Positions 11,682-24,359 of a stretch of DNA of 64,000 bases are shown piece by piece; the stretch's first letter is position 1; each line of letters starts with the position of its first letter. The stretch lies in assembly GCA_943735955.1 (NCBI GenBank), contig OX030959.1, positions 9,165,106 to 9,229,105 on the forward strand. The letters are read 5' to 3'. The position numbers and the translations under genes were made by a program. The notes under the pieces are model-generated. The model was not told where the DNA came from. It saw nothing but the letters and a program-made list of their open reading frames with translations, and searched no databases. This DNA comes from Piscicola geometra. Lineage: Eukaryota > Annelida > Clitellata > Hirudinida > Piscicolidae.

Positions 11682-13177
11682 TAGAGGTCGGACCGATGTA
11701 CCCGATCTGACCGGGTACCCGCAGAAACGGGAATGAAAAGTAATTTCGGGACGAGAAAAGTCGGGAACCGGGAATATGTTTTCGGGACGGAAACGGGAAC
11801 GGGAATCAACATTCATATCGGGAACGGGAAAAGACGGGAATCAACTTTTAAATCGGGAACGGGAAAAACAGGAATAACAGTTATTAGGATTGGATTCTTT
11901 AACAATGATTTTTCAGCAAACTTCTAAGTATGGAAATCTTTATTTAATCGATACTCCGTACTTAAAATAAGTATTAAATGCAATAGAAATGTATAACGAA
12001 GCCACCATTGCCAATGTTGAAATCTCCAACACTACATTTGAAGTTGTTATAGCGAGTCTAAAGATTATGGAGATTAGAACAAATGGGTGATGATGAAAAC
12101 TTTTAAGATGAAATCAAAATGGTCAGTTATTTTAATTTTATAAATTAATACTTTGAATTTGAATGATTAATTTCAAAATGATTGCTCAGTTGATCATTTC
12201 GACAAAAGAAAAGATGCCATTGATCTTATTCATATGACAGCATGTCTGTTGCATCCCCAGTATGAAAAAATAATTTTAAAAAGGTTGGGATAGAAAAGAA
12301 ATAAATACCAAGACTTTCATTAGAGAAAATTTAATTCTATTTTGTACAGCCAGACCAAGCTGCAGTGCCGTTGAGAAAAAAAACAAATGATGGTTATTTA
12401 GACCTATTATGTTTGTTTTTATAACGTAAAAATTATAATAAAATTATTATACTATCAAATTATACGAATGATTTTATATTTGCGGTTGTGGAGAATAAGA
12501 ATGTTGTCAAAAAACATATTTCTAACATTATTGAAGAATTAATAATAATGAACGAAGAAAAAATTCAGAAGAGAATGAATTGTACAAATATTCACAATTA
12601 AGTCCCAAAAAATTGAAGATTATACGATGTTTTATTTTATTGGAGTAAAATGAGCAATTTTAAAATACTTCAAGAAGTAGCCAAAATTATGTTTAGTATA
12701 TCTGCAAGCTCTATTCCCTGTGAACGGAATTTTTCAATATGTGGTCGTTTAACTTCAGACCTAAAATCATCTCATTTGAAAGCTGAAACTCTTAAAGGTT
12801 TAACCCGTTTGAAAAGCAATTAAGACTTGATTGAATTACTCAAAAACAATGACTAACTTCAATACTTTCATTTCAATAAATATTTGAAATTTAAATCGTG
12901 TTTTATTTTATTTTATTAAAAGAAATATTCCCTGACTTTCAAATAATAAATTTTAAGAAATGTTAGAACTAGCAAGTTTGGGACCAGTGAAAACGTCAGC
13001 GAAAATGAATAAAAAAACAAAAAAGTTTCGGGAACGGGTCGGGACCGGGAATCGAGTTGCGGGAACTGGACGGGACAGGAATCAAAATTCTGATGGCCCA
13101 TCGGGAACGGAACGGAAAAACAAATTTCGAGAACGGGACGGGACCGGGAATGAAAAATCGTCCATGTCCGACCTCTA
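11682..13177 (+). mobile_element. Decayed hAT DNA transposon
   Basis: Terminal inverted repeats TAGAGGTCGGAC (11682) and GTCCGACCTCTA (to 13177). An 8-bp flanking duplication, gtatgtgt at 11674-11681 and atatgtgt at 13178-13185, matches at 7 of 8 positions, as expected for hAT. Around 12655-12825 the plus strand encodes SISASSIPCERNFSICGR and SSHLKAETL, the C-terminal hAT dimerisation motif, then a stop. Upstream transposase sequence is broken by stops and frameshifts, so no active enzyme is encoded. Both ends carry clusters of CGGGAACGGGA-like motifs, G-rich on the same strand at each end rather than inverted. Confidence 0.92.
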
Positions 13178-13755
13178 ATATGTGTGCATGAAGGGGTGTG
13201 TATGTGTGCATGAAAGGGTGTGTATGTGTGCATGAAGGAGTGTGTATGTGTGCATGAAGGGGTGTGTATGTGTGCATGAAGGGGTGTGTATGTGTGCATG
13301 AAGGAGTGTGTATGTGGGCATGAAGGGGTGTGTATGTGTGCATGAAAGGGTGTGTATGTGTGCATGAAGGAGTGTGTATGTGTGCATGAAGGGGTGTGTA
13401 TGTGTGCGTGAAGGGGTGTGTATGTGTGCGTGAAGGGGTGTGTATGTGTGCATGAAGGGGTGTGTATGTGTGCGTGAAGGGGTGTGTATGTGTGCATGAA
13501 GGGGTGTGTATGTGTGCATGAAGGGGTATGTATGTGTGCATGAAGGGGTATGTATGTGTGCATGAAGGGGTATGTATGTGTTCATGAAGGGGTGTGTATG
13601 TGTGCATGAAGGGGTATGTATGTGTGCATGAAGGGGTGTGTATGTGTGCATGAAGGGGTGTGTATGTGTGCATGAAGGCGTATGTATGTGTGCATGAAGG
13701 GGTGTGTATGTGTGCATGAAGGGGTGTATGTGTGCATGAAGGCGTATGTATGTGT
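13178..13755. repeat. 22-bp minisatellite ATGAAGGGGTGTGTATGTGTGC, right part
   Basis: About 26 copies of a 22-bp unit related to the left part (GAAGGGGTGTG instead of GAAACAGTATG), with several sub-variants (AAAGGG, AAGGAG, GCGTATG). Confidence 0.95.
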
Positions 13756-15882
13756 GAAGTTCACACTTCTCTGATTAATTTGGCGAAAATCAATCGAGTG
13801 AGCAAGAGGTACTAAATAATTATATTAATGTTCTATGCATTTTAAATCACTAATTGCATTTTTCTCATTAAAGGTTCGCCAAATACCTTGTTTGAAACTC
13901 TGCTATATGCTCGCACACACTTCCACCCACAAATCACTTCAGTGGCATGCAGAAGGAAAAGCTCCAGGTTGTGAATGACAAAGAAAGAAGATTGTTTAAG
14001 GAATAACTTTTATTATCGAAAGAATAATTGGAAAAGTACCAAAGGTTCTATTTTCGTTTGCATTGACCGCTTCAGTTAAGTGCGTGTGTGCCCTCTTGGA
14101 GTGAGTGGTGGAGAGGGACTCTCATCCGTGCGATTTCCACACAAATACTCGGTTTTATCATTTATTATCGATATATTTAGAAGAAATAACAATAATGATG
14201 GCATAATAACAATAATAATAGCAGTAGTAACAATGATAACAGCAATAATAGTAGTAGCAACAATAAGTTATAATAATAATAATAATCATCATCATCATCA
14301 TCACCAAACCATTATAATATAACTTAGTGATCAACATGTGTGCCAAAGGACTTGCAATAGAGATGATGGTGGTGATGATGATGATAGCGTTCACAACACA
14401 AACGATCCGATGACTATCCAGTAAATAAACCTCCATCTCGCAAACACGTGTGAAACCAAATGACCTCACATCAAGGCAATCACAACTATCACACACACAT
14501 CCCTACACGCCCAAACACCCACCCACATACAACGATCAACACTATCCACATTCGAAGTAATCTACCAACAACCCAATGCTCCTGACTCACCCAGCCTTCA
14601 TTCACCTACACTGCTTTATCTTCACTCACTCACTCACTCACTCACTCACTCACTCACATCCCCAAGCCTTCGCTTACATCACACACTAACTCACATCTCA
14701 CAAACACACAAACACACAACGACAGGGAAGGTAGTAAGCAAGAGCAGCACCAGAACACAACAACTGCAACGACGAGATCTGCAACGGCGACTGCAGCGAC
14801 AAAGCACGGAGATGCTGGTCGTAGCTGCTACCGTACGATGGGAATTGTCTGCGTGGGAATATGTGTGCCGTGGCTGGAGTCAGCACTGCCACTGCTTTCA
14901 CTACTACTACTACTACTACTACTGCTGTTGCTTTTGTTACTACTACTACTGCTGCTGTTGTTTTGTTGTACAAGTACATGTCGAATGAGAGGTATATAAC
15001 ATGTTATACATATTTATGTATATAAGCAGTCATATCAAGGAGATATTCACTGATATATTTATATATATAAATATATATTACACAAACGCATTATAAGTAA
15101 CACAAACATGTTAGAATAATATATATATATAACAATATACGCTTAGTAAATGTGACGCGTAGTGTGGTGGCTGGTGAGAGCAACAGAGTGCTACAACCTA
15201 ATGAAAGAACACAGTGCCGAGAGCTGAAGATCCAGAAATAAAAGAGTAAACGATGAAGATGACTGTAGTGATTGCAATGATGATGATTGTGGTGGTGATA
15301 CTAACGATGATAATGATTGTGATAGTGTAAGTAACGATGATAATTATATTAATGATTATGGATGTGATAGTAATGATGATGCTGATTATAATTAGTATGA
15401 CAGTAATGATGATGACAGTAATGAAAATGATGGTGATGATGATGATGAAAGGTATAATGTATACGTATAATGGAACTTGGGCTACTCGAGAGATTTAAAG
15501 ACAAACATCTTGCTGGCATGTATGTTTCATAGTCCCTCCCCTCCCCTCCCCTCCCCTCCCCTCCCTCCTACACTCACATCGACTGACACTTACTACTCAC
15601 TAGATGTGTCGCTCAACTCACCACAACAAACAATTATTGTTATTAATAATAATATTAATAATAATATTATTATCATTGTTGTTATTGTTAAAATGAAATA
15701 CATTAGTTATTATCGCCGTTATTATCATTACTACTACTGTTCACTTTAATAACACAAAAGCTATCATTATCATCGTTGTTGTGGTAGGGGCGTTACTATC
15801 AGGATCATTACTATGACGAAGATCATAACTATGACGATCAGGATCATTACTATGACCGCCAGCATCATCATCATCATCATCA
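13756..15882. other. Intergenic sequence with microsatellites
   Basis: Between laminin (upstream side) and the 3' end of CNOT3. It holds AAT/AAC and ATC repeats (14180-14310), a CACT run (14625-14657), CTA repeats (14898-14950), AT-rich DNA (15000-15130), GATGAT-type repeats (15240-15455) and CCCCT repeats (15535-15567). No gene was recognised. The CNOT3 3' UTR should lie in its right part; I cannot fix the polyadenylation site. Confidence 0.5.
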
Positions 15883-18800
15883 TCAATGCAGGTCCCTGTC
15901 TTCCAAGTAGCGGTACTCAAAGATGAAGGTCTCGATCGTCGACTGCGCCCATCTCTCGAAATCGAAATACAAGTACGAGCCCTGTGGAAGTGGGAGTGCC
16001 GTTGGTGGTGGTGGTAGTCATGGTGGTTGTGATGATGATCTATGCATGCATTCATGCTGCCATTCACCAATGCATTTAGCCACCCATGCACTCATGCATT
16101 CACTCAAGCACCCATGCACCCACCCATGCACGCATCCATGAATTCACCCATGCACCCACCCATGCACCCACCCATGCACGCACCCATGCACCCACCCATG
16201 CACGCACCCATGCACCTGCTCATACTCCTCGGTGATCAGCTTGGGGTCCTCGTGTCGCTGGAACCAGATGAGGAGTTTCTTGTGGAAACGCCACGAGAGC
16301 TGCTTGAGCGCCTTCGCTGCCATCAACTGCGCCAGACTGCCCTGTGGTGGTGTGGTAGTTGTTGTGGTAGCTGTTGTTGTGGTAGTTGTTGTTGTGGTAG
16401 TTGTTGTTGTGGTAGTTGTTGTTGTGGTAGTTGTTGTTGTGGTAGTTGTTGTGGTGGTTGTTGTTGTGGTAGTTGTTGTTGTGGTAGTTGTTGTGGTAGT
16501 TGTTGTGGTAGTTGTTGTTGTGGTAGTTGTTGTTGTGGTAGTTGTTGTTGTGGTAGTTGTTGTTGTGGTAGTTGTTGTTGTGGTAGTTGTTGTTGTGGTA
16601 GTTGTTGTGGTAGTTGTTGTTGTGGTAGCTGTTGTGGTAGTTGTTGTGGTAGTTGTTGTGGTAGCTGTTGTGGTAGTTGTTGTGGTAGTTGTTGTGGTAG
16701 CTGTTGTGGTGGTAGCTGTTGTGGTGGTTGTTGTGGTAGTAGTTGTTGTGGTAGCTGTTGTGGTAGTTGTTGTGGTGGTTGTTGTGGTAGTTGTTATGGT
16801 AGTTGTTGTGGTAGCTGTTGTGGTAGTTGTTGTGGTAGCTGTTGTGGTGGTGGTAGTTGTTTTTGTTACAGCTGGTGCTGGTGTGCTATGTTGCGGTTGT
16901 TGGCAGTGGTTGTGGCAGTTGTTGTGATGGAAAGTGTGGCAATGGGTGTAATGTTAGATTTGTTGAGATCGTTGTGTTGACCACGATGCTAGAGGCGTGG
17001 CGAACACACCATGTTGCTGCTACACCAAAACATAACCACACCCACAACAATCAATAACAACAACAGCAACATCATACAGCAACAGCACCCACCAAGCACC
17101 CACCAAGCACCCACCAAGCACCCACCAAGCACCCACCAAGCACCCACCAAGCACCAACCAAGCACCCACCAAGCACCCACCAAGCACCCACCAAGCACCC
17201 ACCAAGCACCAACCAAGCACCCACCAAGCACCCACCAAGCACCCACCAAGCACCAACCAAGCACCCACCAAGCACCCACCAAGCACCCACCAAGCACCTA
17301 CCAAGCACTCACCAAGCACCAACCAAGCACCCACCAAGCACCCACCAAGCACCTACCAAGCACCCACCAAGCACCCACCAAGCACCCACCAAGCACCTAC
17401 CAAGCACCCACCAAGCACCTACCAAGCACCAACCAAGCACCCACCAAGCACCCACCAAGCACCCACCAAGCACCCACCAAGCACCCACCTCAAGGTAGTA
17501 GAAAGCGTAGAAGAGTGCCTCTGGGGTGAGTCGGAGATAGAAGTCGAGTTTGTTCATGGCGATGGGGGCGGGTGGCGTGTAGTGGAGGGGGCTCTTGTAG
17601 GGCATTGGCAGCGAGTTTATCGCCCTGTTGTTGGTTGGCGGAAAGAGTGGTGCTTGGTGGAATGAAGGGTGGTTGGTGGAAGGAAGGGTGCTTGGTGGAA
17701 TGAAGGGTGGTTGGTGGAAGGAAGGGTGGTTGGTGGAAGGAAGGGTGGTTGGTGGAAGGAAGGGTGGTTGGTGGAAGGAAGGGTGGTTGGCGGAAGGAAG
17801 GGTAGTTGGTGGAAGGAAGAGTGGTTGGTGTAGGGAAGATGGTTGGTTAGTGGAAATGGGAGGTGGGGATGAAAGGGGGTTTGGTGAGAAGGAAAGTGAT
17901 TGGGAGTGACTGGCAAAAAGGGTGAAAAGATGCACACAGAAGAGAGAGGAACCTGATTTTGGAAGAGTCGATGATTTGAGGGAGGTGCAGCGAGGCGGCC
18001 TCGAGGAGTTGCAGTTGTTGCCTGTGGCCCTTGGTGGGGTGGGTGGGTCCGAGGGGCGTGACTCCGAAGATGGGCGAAACATGGAGGGTCTTTGGTTCGG
18101 AGGAGACGACGGAGTTGCTTGAGGAGCTGGCAAGCAGGTGGCTGAGGTGGTAGGTGGAGAGCGAGGTGGTGCTCGAGATGGCCGACGTGGTGGTCATTTG
18201 GAGGAGACTCGAGTCAAACGTGTGGCCACCACCACCACCGCCACCACTGCTGCTGGAGTTGGAGAAGTAGAAGGAGGAGGATGCGGAGGAAGAGGAGGGG
18301 AGGAAGGGTTCGGAGAGGGGGTTGCAGTTGGAGGAGACGACAGACGAGAAGGAGAGTGCCTGGTTGTTGAGGCGAGTCGAGATAGGAGGGCTGAGGGTGG
18401 TCGAGGTGTTGGAGGAGATGGTGTTGCAGTGGTTGCTTGAGGAGGTGGCGTCTGAAGAGATGAGCGACTCTTGAGCGCCTCCTGCCCTGCTCCACGTGCT
18501 GTCGAGGATGCTGGCGTTGGTGGTCGAGAGGGGCGTGGGAGTGAGCGACTTGGCGTGCGTGGACGAGACGGACGTAGTGACGATGAGCAGGGCTGACTTG
18601 GGCCGAGTGATTGCGCAATTGCTGCTTGCAGTCGTCATCATCGTGCCTGTACTGGTGGCTGTGGTGCTATTTTTGTTTAAATCACTGCTGCCAGCAGTGG
18701 TGTGGTCAAAGGTAGTAGTAGAAGAAGTAGTGGTGGTGGTAGTCGAGGTGGTTTCTGTGGTGAAGTGGTCGGGTGGCGCGTCGAGGAGGGCCTTGTAGGC

Positions 18801-20943
18801 GGCCTTCCGAAGCGAGGACGTGGTGGTCGTGGTGAGAGGAATGTCGTCGATGTTGTTCATCGAGTTGGCGTGGCTGCTGTACGCCAAGTGGCCACTGCTG
18901 CCCAAGAGACCTGCCATGCTGCTCGCCAACGCCGACTGCTCCATCAAACTCTTCGGCTTCTGTGGGCGGTGAGGGGGGTTGAGATGGGTTAGTGGTTGAG
19001 GTGGGTGATTGGTTGAGATGGGTTAGTGGTTGAGGTGGGTGATTGGTTGAGATGGGTGAGTGGTTGAGATGGGTTAGTGGTTGAGGTGGGTGATTGGTTG
19101 AGGTGGGTGATTGGTTGAGGTGGGTGATTGGTTGAGGTGGGTGAGTTGTTGAGATGGGTTAGTGGTTGAGATGGGTGAGTGGTTGAGATGGGTTAGTGGT
19201 TGAGGTGGGTGATTGGTTGAGGTGGGTGATTGGTTGAGATGGGTTAGTGTTTGAGGTGGGTGAGTGGTTGAGATGGGTGAGTGGTTGAGATGGGTGAGTG
19301 GTTGAGGTGGGTGAGTGGTTGAGATGGGTGAGTGGTTGAGATGGGTGAGTGGTTGAGATGGGTGAGTGGTTGAGATGGGTGAGTGGTTGAGATGGGTGAG
19401 TGGTTGATTGAAGTAGGAGAGTAGTTGAGGTGAATGGGTAGTTGAGCAGAAAGGTAAGTAAAGATGACAAATATATTGAACTGAGTAGTTACAAAGATGG
19501 AAATTAAAAAAGCAAAGTGAAAAAAGAGTCGGAAGTCATCGAAGCTAATTTGCTTGCTTTAATTGTTTTCATAGTGAAACAAAAAAAACAAACTTGTTGT
19601 TGTTGGGGAGTTTGTTGCTGGGGAGTGTGGTGTTTGTTGTGTTTTAATCGTGGAGAAGTGGATGGTGATGACACAGTGGTTGAAGTGTTTGTTGATGACG
19701 ATGCTGTGGTTGTAGTTGTACTTGTTGTAGTAGATTGTTGTTTTTGACTGTTGCTGCTGCTAACCTTGTTGCTCAAGTTGCTGTTGTTGCTGTGCGTCTT
19801 GCCTGCACAATCACCATCCTCTTTATTATTATCATTATCAAAATCATCATCATCATCATAACCATCTTCATAATCATCATCATCACCTATGTTGTTGGAG
19901 GAGACGCCGATGCTGGCGACTTGGGCGTAGTTGACGGCGGTGCAGGCGAGTGAGAGGGGTGGTGAAGCCATGCAGGCAGGCGTGGCTGTCACTTCGTTCA
20001 GAGACCTGGTGTGGTTGGTGGAGAGAGGATGGAGGAGTGGGAGTTTGAGAGTGCCCTGGGAGCGTGCCAAAAGTTGAAAAGTCTTCTAGGAGTACCACAG
20101 CACCTACCTGACAGGCAGGGTCTTGGAGAGGAGATGGTTGGAGGTGCCAAAAGGGTTCTTGCAGCTGTTGCTCAGGTAGTTCTAATAATCAAGATATTGA
20201 TGATGATGATGATGGTGATGATAGTGATGACAACACATTTTAACAAATTGAAAAATCTTAGAAGGTCAAACTCACAGATGAGTCGACTTTATCTTTTGCA
20301 TTATCTTCCTGTGGTGGGTGTCGAACGTTTAGACGTTGCTAATTATAATTAGTGAAGTCGCTAATTGATTAGAAGCTTTAAGCACTAATTGGCGCGATGG
20401 TAGAATGACATGTTGATAATTGGTTGCAAGTAATATAAAAAAGCAAATTTCCATTAACACACTATCCCACCTATAACTACCACTAAACAACCCCCACCCT
20501 ATAATTACCACCACACCATTCTACCTATCACCACTACTAGACCACCCTACCTATCCCCACCACCAAACCACTACACCACCACACCGCACAACAGCGCACC
20601 TTTGTAGAGAATGAGTAATGGTGGTAGGTGTGATGCGGATGGTGATAGGAGTGATGGTGGTGGTGTTGGTGCGACGGTGGCGGAGGCGGCTGGATGGTGG
20701 GAGAAGAGCAGGAAGAGGAGTTGGTGTCGAAGGTGACCGTCGACGAGTGGTCGTCGTCGTTGAGGCCTGAGGCGTTCTCGCACGTGGTCGCGACCAGAGA
20801 AGCGCTGATCTCGTCGAGGTTCAAGTCGTCGTAGATGAAGCCGTTTTCCTGGAAGTTGTCGTCCTGGTTCGACTGACTGTAGTAGTCGACGTCCTCACGG
20901 ATGCTCTGAATCTGTTTGTGTGTGTGTGTGTGTTTGTGCGTAA

Positions 20944-21034
<91 letters not shown>

Positions 21035-24000
21035 GATGTGCTTGAAGATGCAAAACTGACAGACCTGTGTGAGTTGGAGGGCGTCGTTGTCGAGGAGACG
21101 CATGATCGTCTCCAACTTCTCGATGTGTCCCTTGTGCTTGTCGAGCATCTCCTTGCAGTGCTCCAGCTGACCCTGCTTCTGTGTGGTGCCGTGATGGTGG
21201 TCGTCGTGGTGATGGTTGTGATGGTGATAATGGTGGTGATGATGGTGATGAAAGTGGTGAAAATGATGATAGTGACGGCAGTGATTGTCATGGAAAAGTT
21301 TGGAAAATGACAATAGTATAGAATGATGTTGCATCAAAGTCAGTGAAAAGTGGAGTAGGCTCGAGAGAGGGTGAATTGGCGGAGAAGGCGCTGCAAGTTG
21401 CCATGCAAACCAACTCCTTTGTCGGCCTTTTTGCGACGATTCGTCGAGTTCTCGATCTCGCACTCGAACTGGTCGATCTGGATCTTCAGCGTCTCGATCG
21501 TTTGCTGTGGTGGTGTTGTAGATTAACCAAGTGAACAACTTCTTCTGCAACAAACCTCTACTGTAACATTACTTACAAAAGCTACAACAACAATGAAGTA
21601 AGTAGACCACAGACAACTCCTACCAACCGAGACCTATCAAGAACCGGGATCTGCCAAGCAGTCTCAAGTCACAGACCTCAAGAACACCACTTCAGTAACG
21701 ACAGACTGAATGGCATATACAAAGGCAGGCTCAAGAAAGCTGAAGAGGAGCTCACCAAACCTGCTCGCATCAACCTGAGCAGGTTCCGTACTGGGCACCA
21801 CCCGGAGATCAGAGCCTACCTTTGTAGAATTGGTCTAAGCCAAGAGGACATTTGCAGACTCTGCAAGACGGCCCAGGAGACAACAACTCATCTCTGGACA
21901 TACTGCCCAGCCCTGGAACCAGATAGGGCAGTACGAGGTTATACTCACCAGACTTCTAAACAACTCGACGAATTAAAACAACAACAACAACCACAATAGC
22001 AATAACAAAAAGCACAGCGATGGCACTGACGGAGATCCAGCAGTTGACGTCCTCCTTCTCCTTCTCCTTCGGGTCGACCTTCGACTGACTCGTGAGTCCC
22101 TCCTTCGAGTACGCCTGTGTGCGTGTGTGTGTGTGTGTGTGCGTGCGTCCATGAGTGTGTGCGTGCGTGTGTGTGTGCGTGAGTGTGTGCGTGTGTGTGA
22201 GGTAGTTGGATGGGTATGTGATTTAATTGTATATAAGATGAAAAACAACATCTTTTATGTTAAATTGGCATGTGGAACTTCGGAGAATGTTATACAAAGT
22301 TAAATTATCTGAAATTCATTAGTATTCTTGGAGAAGTTCACCCACCAACACAACTCTAGTTGGCACAGCCTGATATACATTGTCAACAAAACTGACCTTT
22401 CAATTCTCACACAAACTTTGCTGTGCCAAATGCTATTTGAAACCTTTTCCCCTAGTTTTTATGCAAACAAGAATTGCCTTTGTGAGTGAATGAATTTTTT
22501 CTTTTTAAAAATGTGATGTAGTTTTGTGTTTTTGTAATAACAACTCATATAGTGATGATATTCTCTACAAATAATTTTCTGCCACTAAATACTTAGTGTG
22601 CATGCATGCATGGGTGGGTGAAAGAGTGAATGTCTGTGTGCATGCATGCATGGGTGGATGAAAGAGTGAATGTCTGTGTGCATGCATGCATGGGTGGATG
22701 AAAGAGTGAATGTCTGTGTGCATGCATGCATGGATGGGTGGATGGGAAGAAAGAGAAAGAATTGGTGAATGCATGAAAAAATTAATTGAAGACAATGGCG
22801 TTGATCTTTTGAGGATTGATGCATACTTGAAGTTTTCCCATTTAAATTCTTGAAAACTTTCCAAACATCACACTCATACTGGTTGCAAAGACGACTTGTG
22901 ACACTGCACTTTGTGGTGACAACTGGAGGCTTGCAGAAGAAGTGCCTAGGAATGTGGCCATCAGTTTTGGAGCAGCCGTGCAGACAAAGGGAAGGCTCGA
23001 TGCTTCATTTGGCAAGCAACAGAGGTGCTTGAGAAGACAAGAAGTTGTCCTGACTGATGAGTAAAATGGATGCTGTTGCCGGTGATGGACATCTCCCTGC
23101 AACACAGGTGGAGTGAATCAAGTCAGGGACGACACCAGATCCACTTGTCTTCTATAAATCTTGAAAACCAAGAGAAAAGAGGCATAATGTCGCCAACCAG
23201 TGAATTTAACGTTCGCAACATCCAGCTTGCCATCAACCTTACACAAGGATTTCCCCAACAACAGAAAGCCTGAAGGATCGTAAACCTTCAAAAGTGGATT
23301 CGAGAATAAGCTTATGACGTGGAAAACAATTGCTCAAATGCCAACATCCGCTCTCAAATGGAGAACAAATCAACAGACCCCTCCCCTTGGTAGTAAACAA
23401 ATTGAGGGTGGTATAACAAAGACAAGGATGGTGAGGAAGTTGTTTTAGACAATTAACTCAACCAAGGTGTGGTTGAATTGGATGGTGTGCTTGAGAAATA
23501 AATATTCCAACCTTGGTCTTTGTCTCCCTCTCCACCACTTTGAACATCTCCATTTTCTGGTTGATTAGGCATTTTGTTATTCAAGAAGTTGACGTTTTTT
23601 AAAATTAATTAATTTAATAAATTAAAATACATACGAAGAATACTACATACCATTACTCAAGCACACACATATCGTGATATTTGTACATAAACATTACTGT
23701 TTCAATGAGCCGTTTGTGCTCATTCAATAATGTCTTGTCTTTCACTTCAGGATTTGTTAGCCATGATTTAATGGAATCCCTGAATCTCTGAGATTGATGA
23801 GCACAAACAAGTCAAATAAAAAGTTTTTTTAATCATTTAAAATATATTTTTATATTCTACCATATATAATTACTTCATTTTAATAAATGAATAACTAGAT
23901 TTGAAAAATGTATAATTAGGTGCATTTTTAAAAGTAGGGTGCCTTACTTGAAGCTTTTTGATTTCTTTTTTCAAATCTGCTTCATGCTTTTCTTTGATAT

Positions 24001-24359
24001 TTACATTTGTTGCTGTTGTAACCTTTGTTCAAATATATTTAAAAAAATATTAATATGTAATTATTTTTTAATAAATAATTTTAGTTTTTTTAGAAAAATT
24101 ATTTCAGATTTTTTAATGCATAAGAAGTAAAAAAAAGATATAGAAACATATGGAATCATGCAAACTTTCTTCCACAAATCCTCAAAAGTATCAAGCCCTT
24201 CTGAGACTTTTTTTGTACACCTATCTATTTCACCTGTGGTTTTGGTGTGAGCTTGTTGTATGAGAGTTTAATTTATCACTCATATGAAACGAACTTGATT
24301 ATGAATTTTGATAAAACATTCATTCTATTATTACCTTGTAATTTTCTTTTGTCCGCCAT
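15883..24359 (-). CDS. CNOT3: CCR4-NOT transcription complex subunit 3
   Basis: Complete 14-exon gene: 24335-24359, 24166-24233, 23948-24022, 23698-23787, 23512-23556, 22031-22114, 21415-21504, 21065-21178, 20600-20911, 19594-20085, 17953-18959, 17489-17624, 16216-16341, 15883-15981. Every junction is GT-AG and phases agree, giving about 920 residues (human CNOT3 is 753). The start MADKRKLQG is the family start. Residues 1 to about 250 form the conserved coiled-coil region ([47 protein letters not shown]). The middle is Ser/Thr-, His- and Asp-rich low complexity. The last ~140 residues are the NOT box ([60 protein letters not shown]). CNOT3 pairs with CNOT2 and docks on CNOT1 in the deadenylase complex. 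Exons 10 and 11 lie in poorly conserved regions and their exact edges are less certain. Introns hold minisatellites and a LINE fragment. Confidence 0.95.
16085..16215. repeat. 12-bp repeat starting at CNOT3 exon 13 donor
   Basis: Plus-strand CATGCACCCACC units; in the gene sense the array begins at the donor itself (CAG followed by gtgcatgggtgcgtgcatgg) and repeats that same sequence down the intron. Confidence 0.9.
16342..16860. repeat. 9/12-bp TTGTTGTGGTAG array before CNOT3 exon 13
   Basis: About 50 units of GTTGTTGTGGTA or GTTGTGGTA. In the CNOT3 sense it reads CTACCACAACAA and runs directly into the acceptor CACCACAG of exon 13. Spurious poly-Val and Cys/Gly frames are open across it. 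Confidence 0.95.
17086..17488. repeat. 11-bp CACCAAGCACC array after CNOT3 exon 12
   Basis: About 36 copies of an 11-bp unit. In the CNOT3 sense it reads GGTGGGTGCTT and begins at the exon 12 donor (CTTGAG followed by gtgggtgctt), so each unit resembles the real exon-intron junction. Confidence 0.95.
17640..17850. repeat. 19-bp GGAAGGAAGGGTGGTTGGT array
   Basis: About ten copies just upstream, in the gene sense, of CNOT3 exon 12 (exon end 17624). In the sense strand it is C/A-rich (ACCAACCACCCTTCC). Confidence 0.9.
18965..19420. repeat. 17-bp GTGGTTGAGATGGGTGA array before CNOT3 exon 11
   Basis: About 25 units with AGATGGG/AGGTGGG and GTTAGTG/GTGAGTG/GTGATTG variants. In the sense strand it reads CTCAACCACTCACCCAT and runs to the exon 11 acceptor (CCGCCCACAG). 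Confidence 0.9.
20925..21035. repeat. TG dinucleotide microsatellite in CNOT3 intron 8
   Basis: About 110 bp of TG with a few interruptions. In the CNOT3 sense it is CA-rich and lies directly before the acceptor of exon 9 (CACAAACAG). Confidence 0.95.
21570..21965 (+). mobile_element. 5'-truncated LINE fragment in CNOT3 intron 6
   Basis: The plus strand is open and encodes [20 protein letters not shown], then [20 protein letters not shown], closely matching the 3' end of the RNase H-type LINE at 45290-46950. It ends in an AAC-rich tail (21975-22000). It contains only the region after the RNase H domain, and its orientation is antisense to CNOT3. Confidence 0.85.
22115..22205. repeat. GTGT/GCGT microsatellite before CNOT3 exon 6
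   Basis: Interrupted GT/GC repeats. In the sense strand CA-rich sequence leads into the exon 6 acceptor (GCACACAG). Confidence 0.85.
22595..22740. repeat. 40-bp repeat with GCATGCATGCATGGGTGG core
   Basis: About 3.5 copies of a 40-bp unit (core plus ATGAAAGAGTGAATGTCTGT) in CNOT3 intron 5. Confidence 0.9.

Noticed and set aside
14698..14979. Minus-strand 93-codon frame with Val runs
   Set aside because: Driven by CTA trinucleotide repeats; the rest shows no family similarity.
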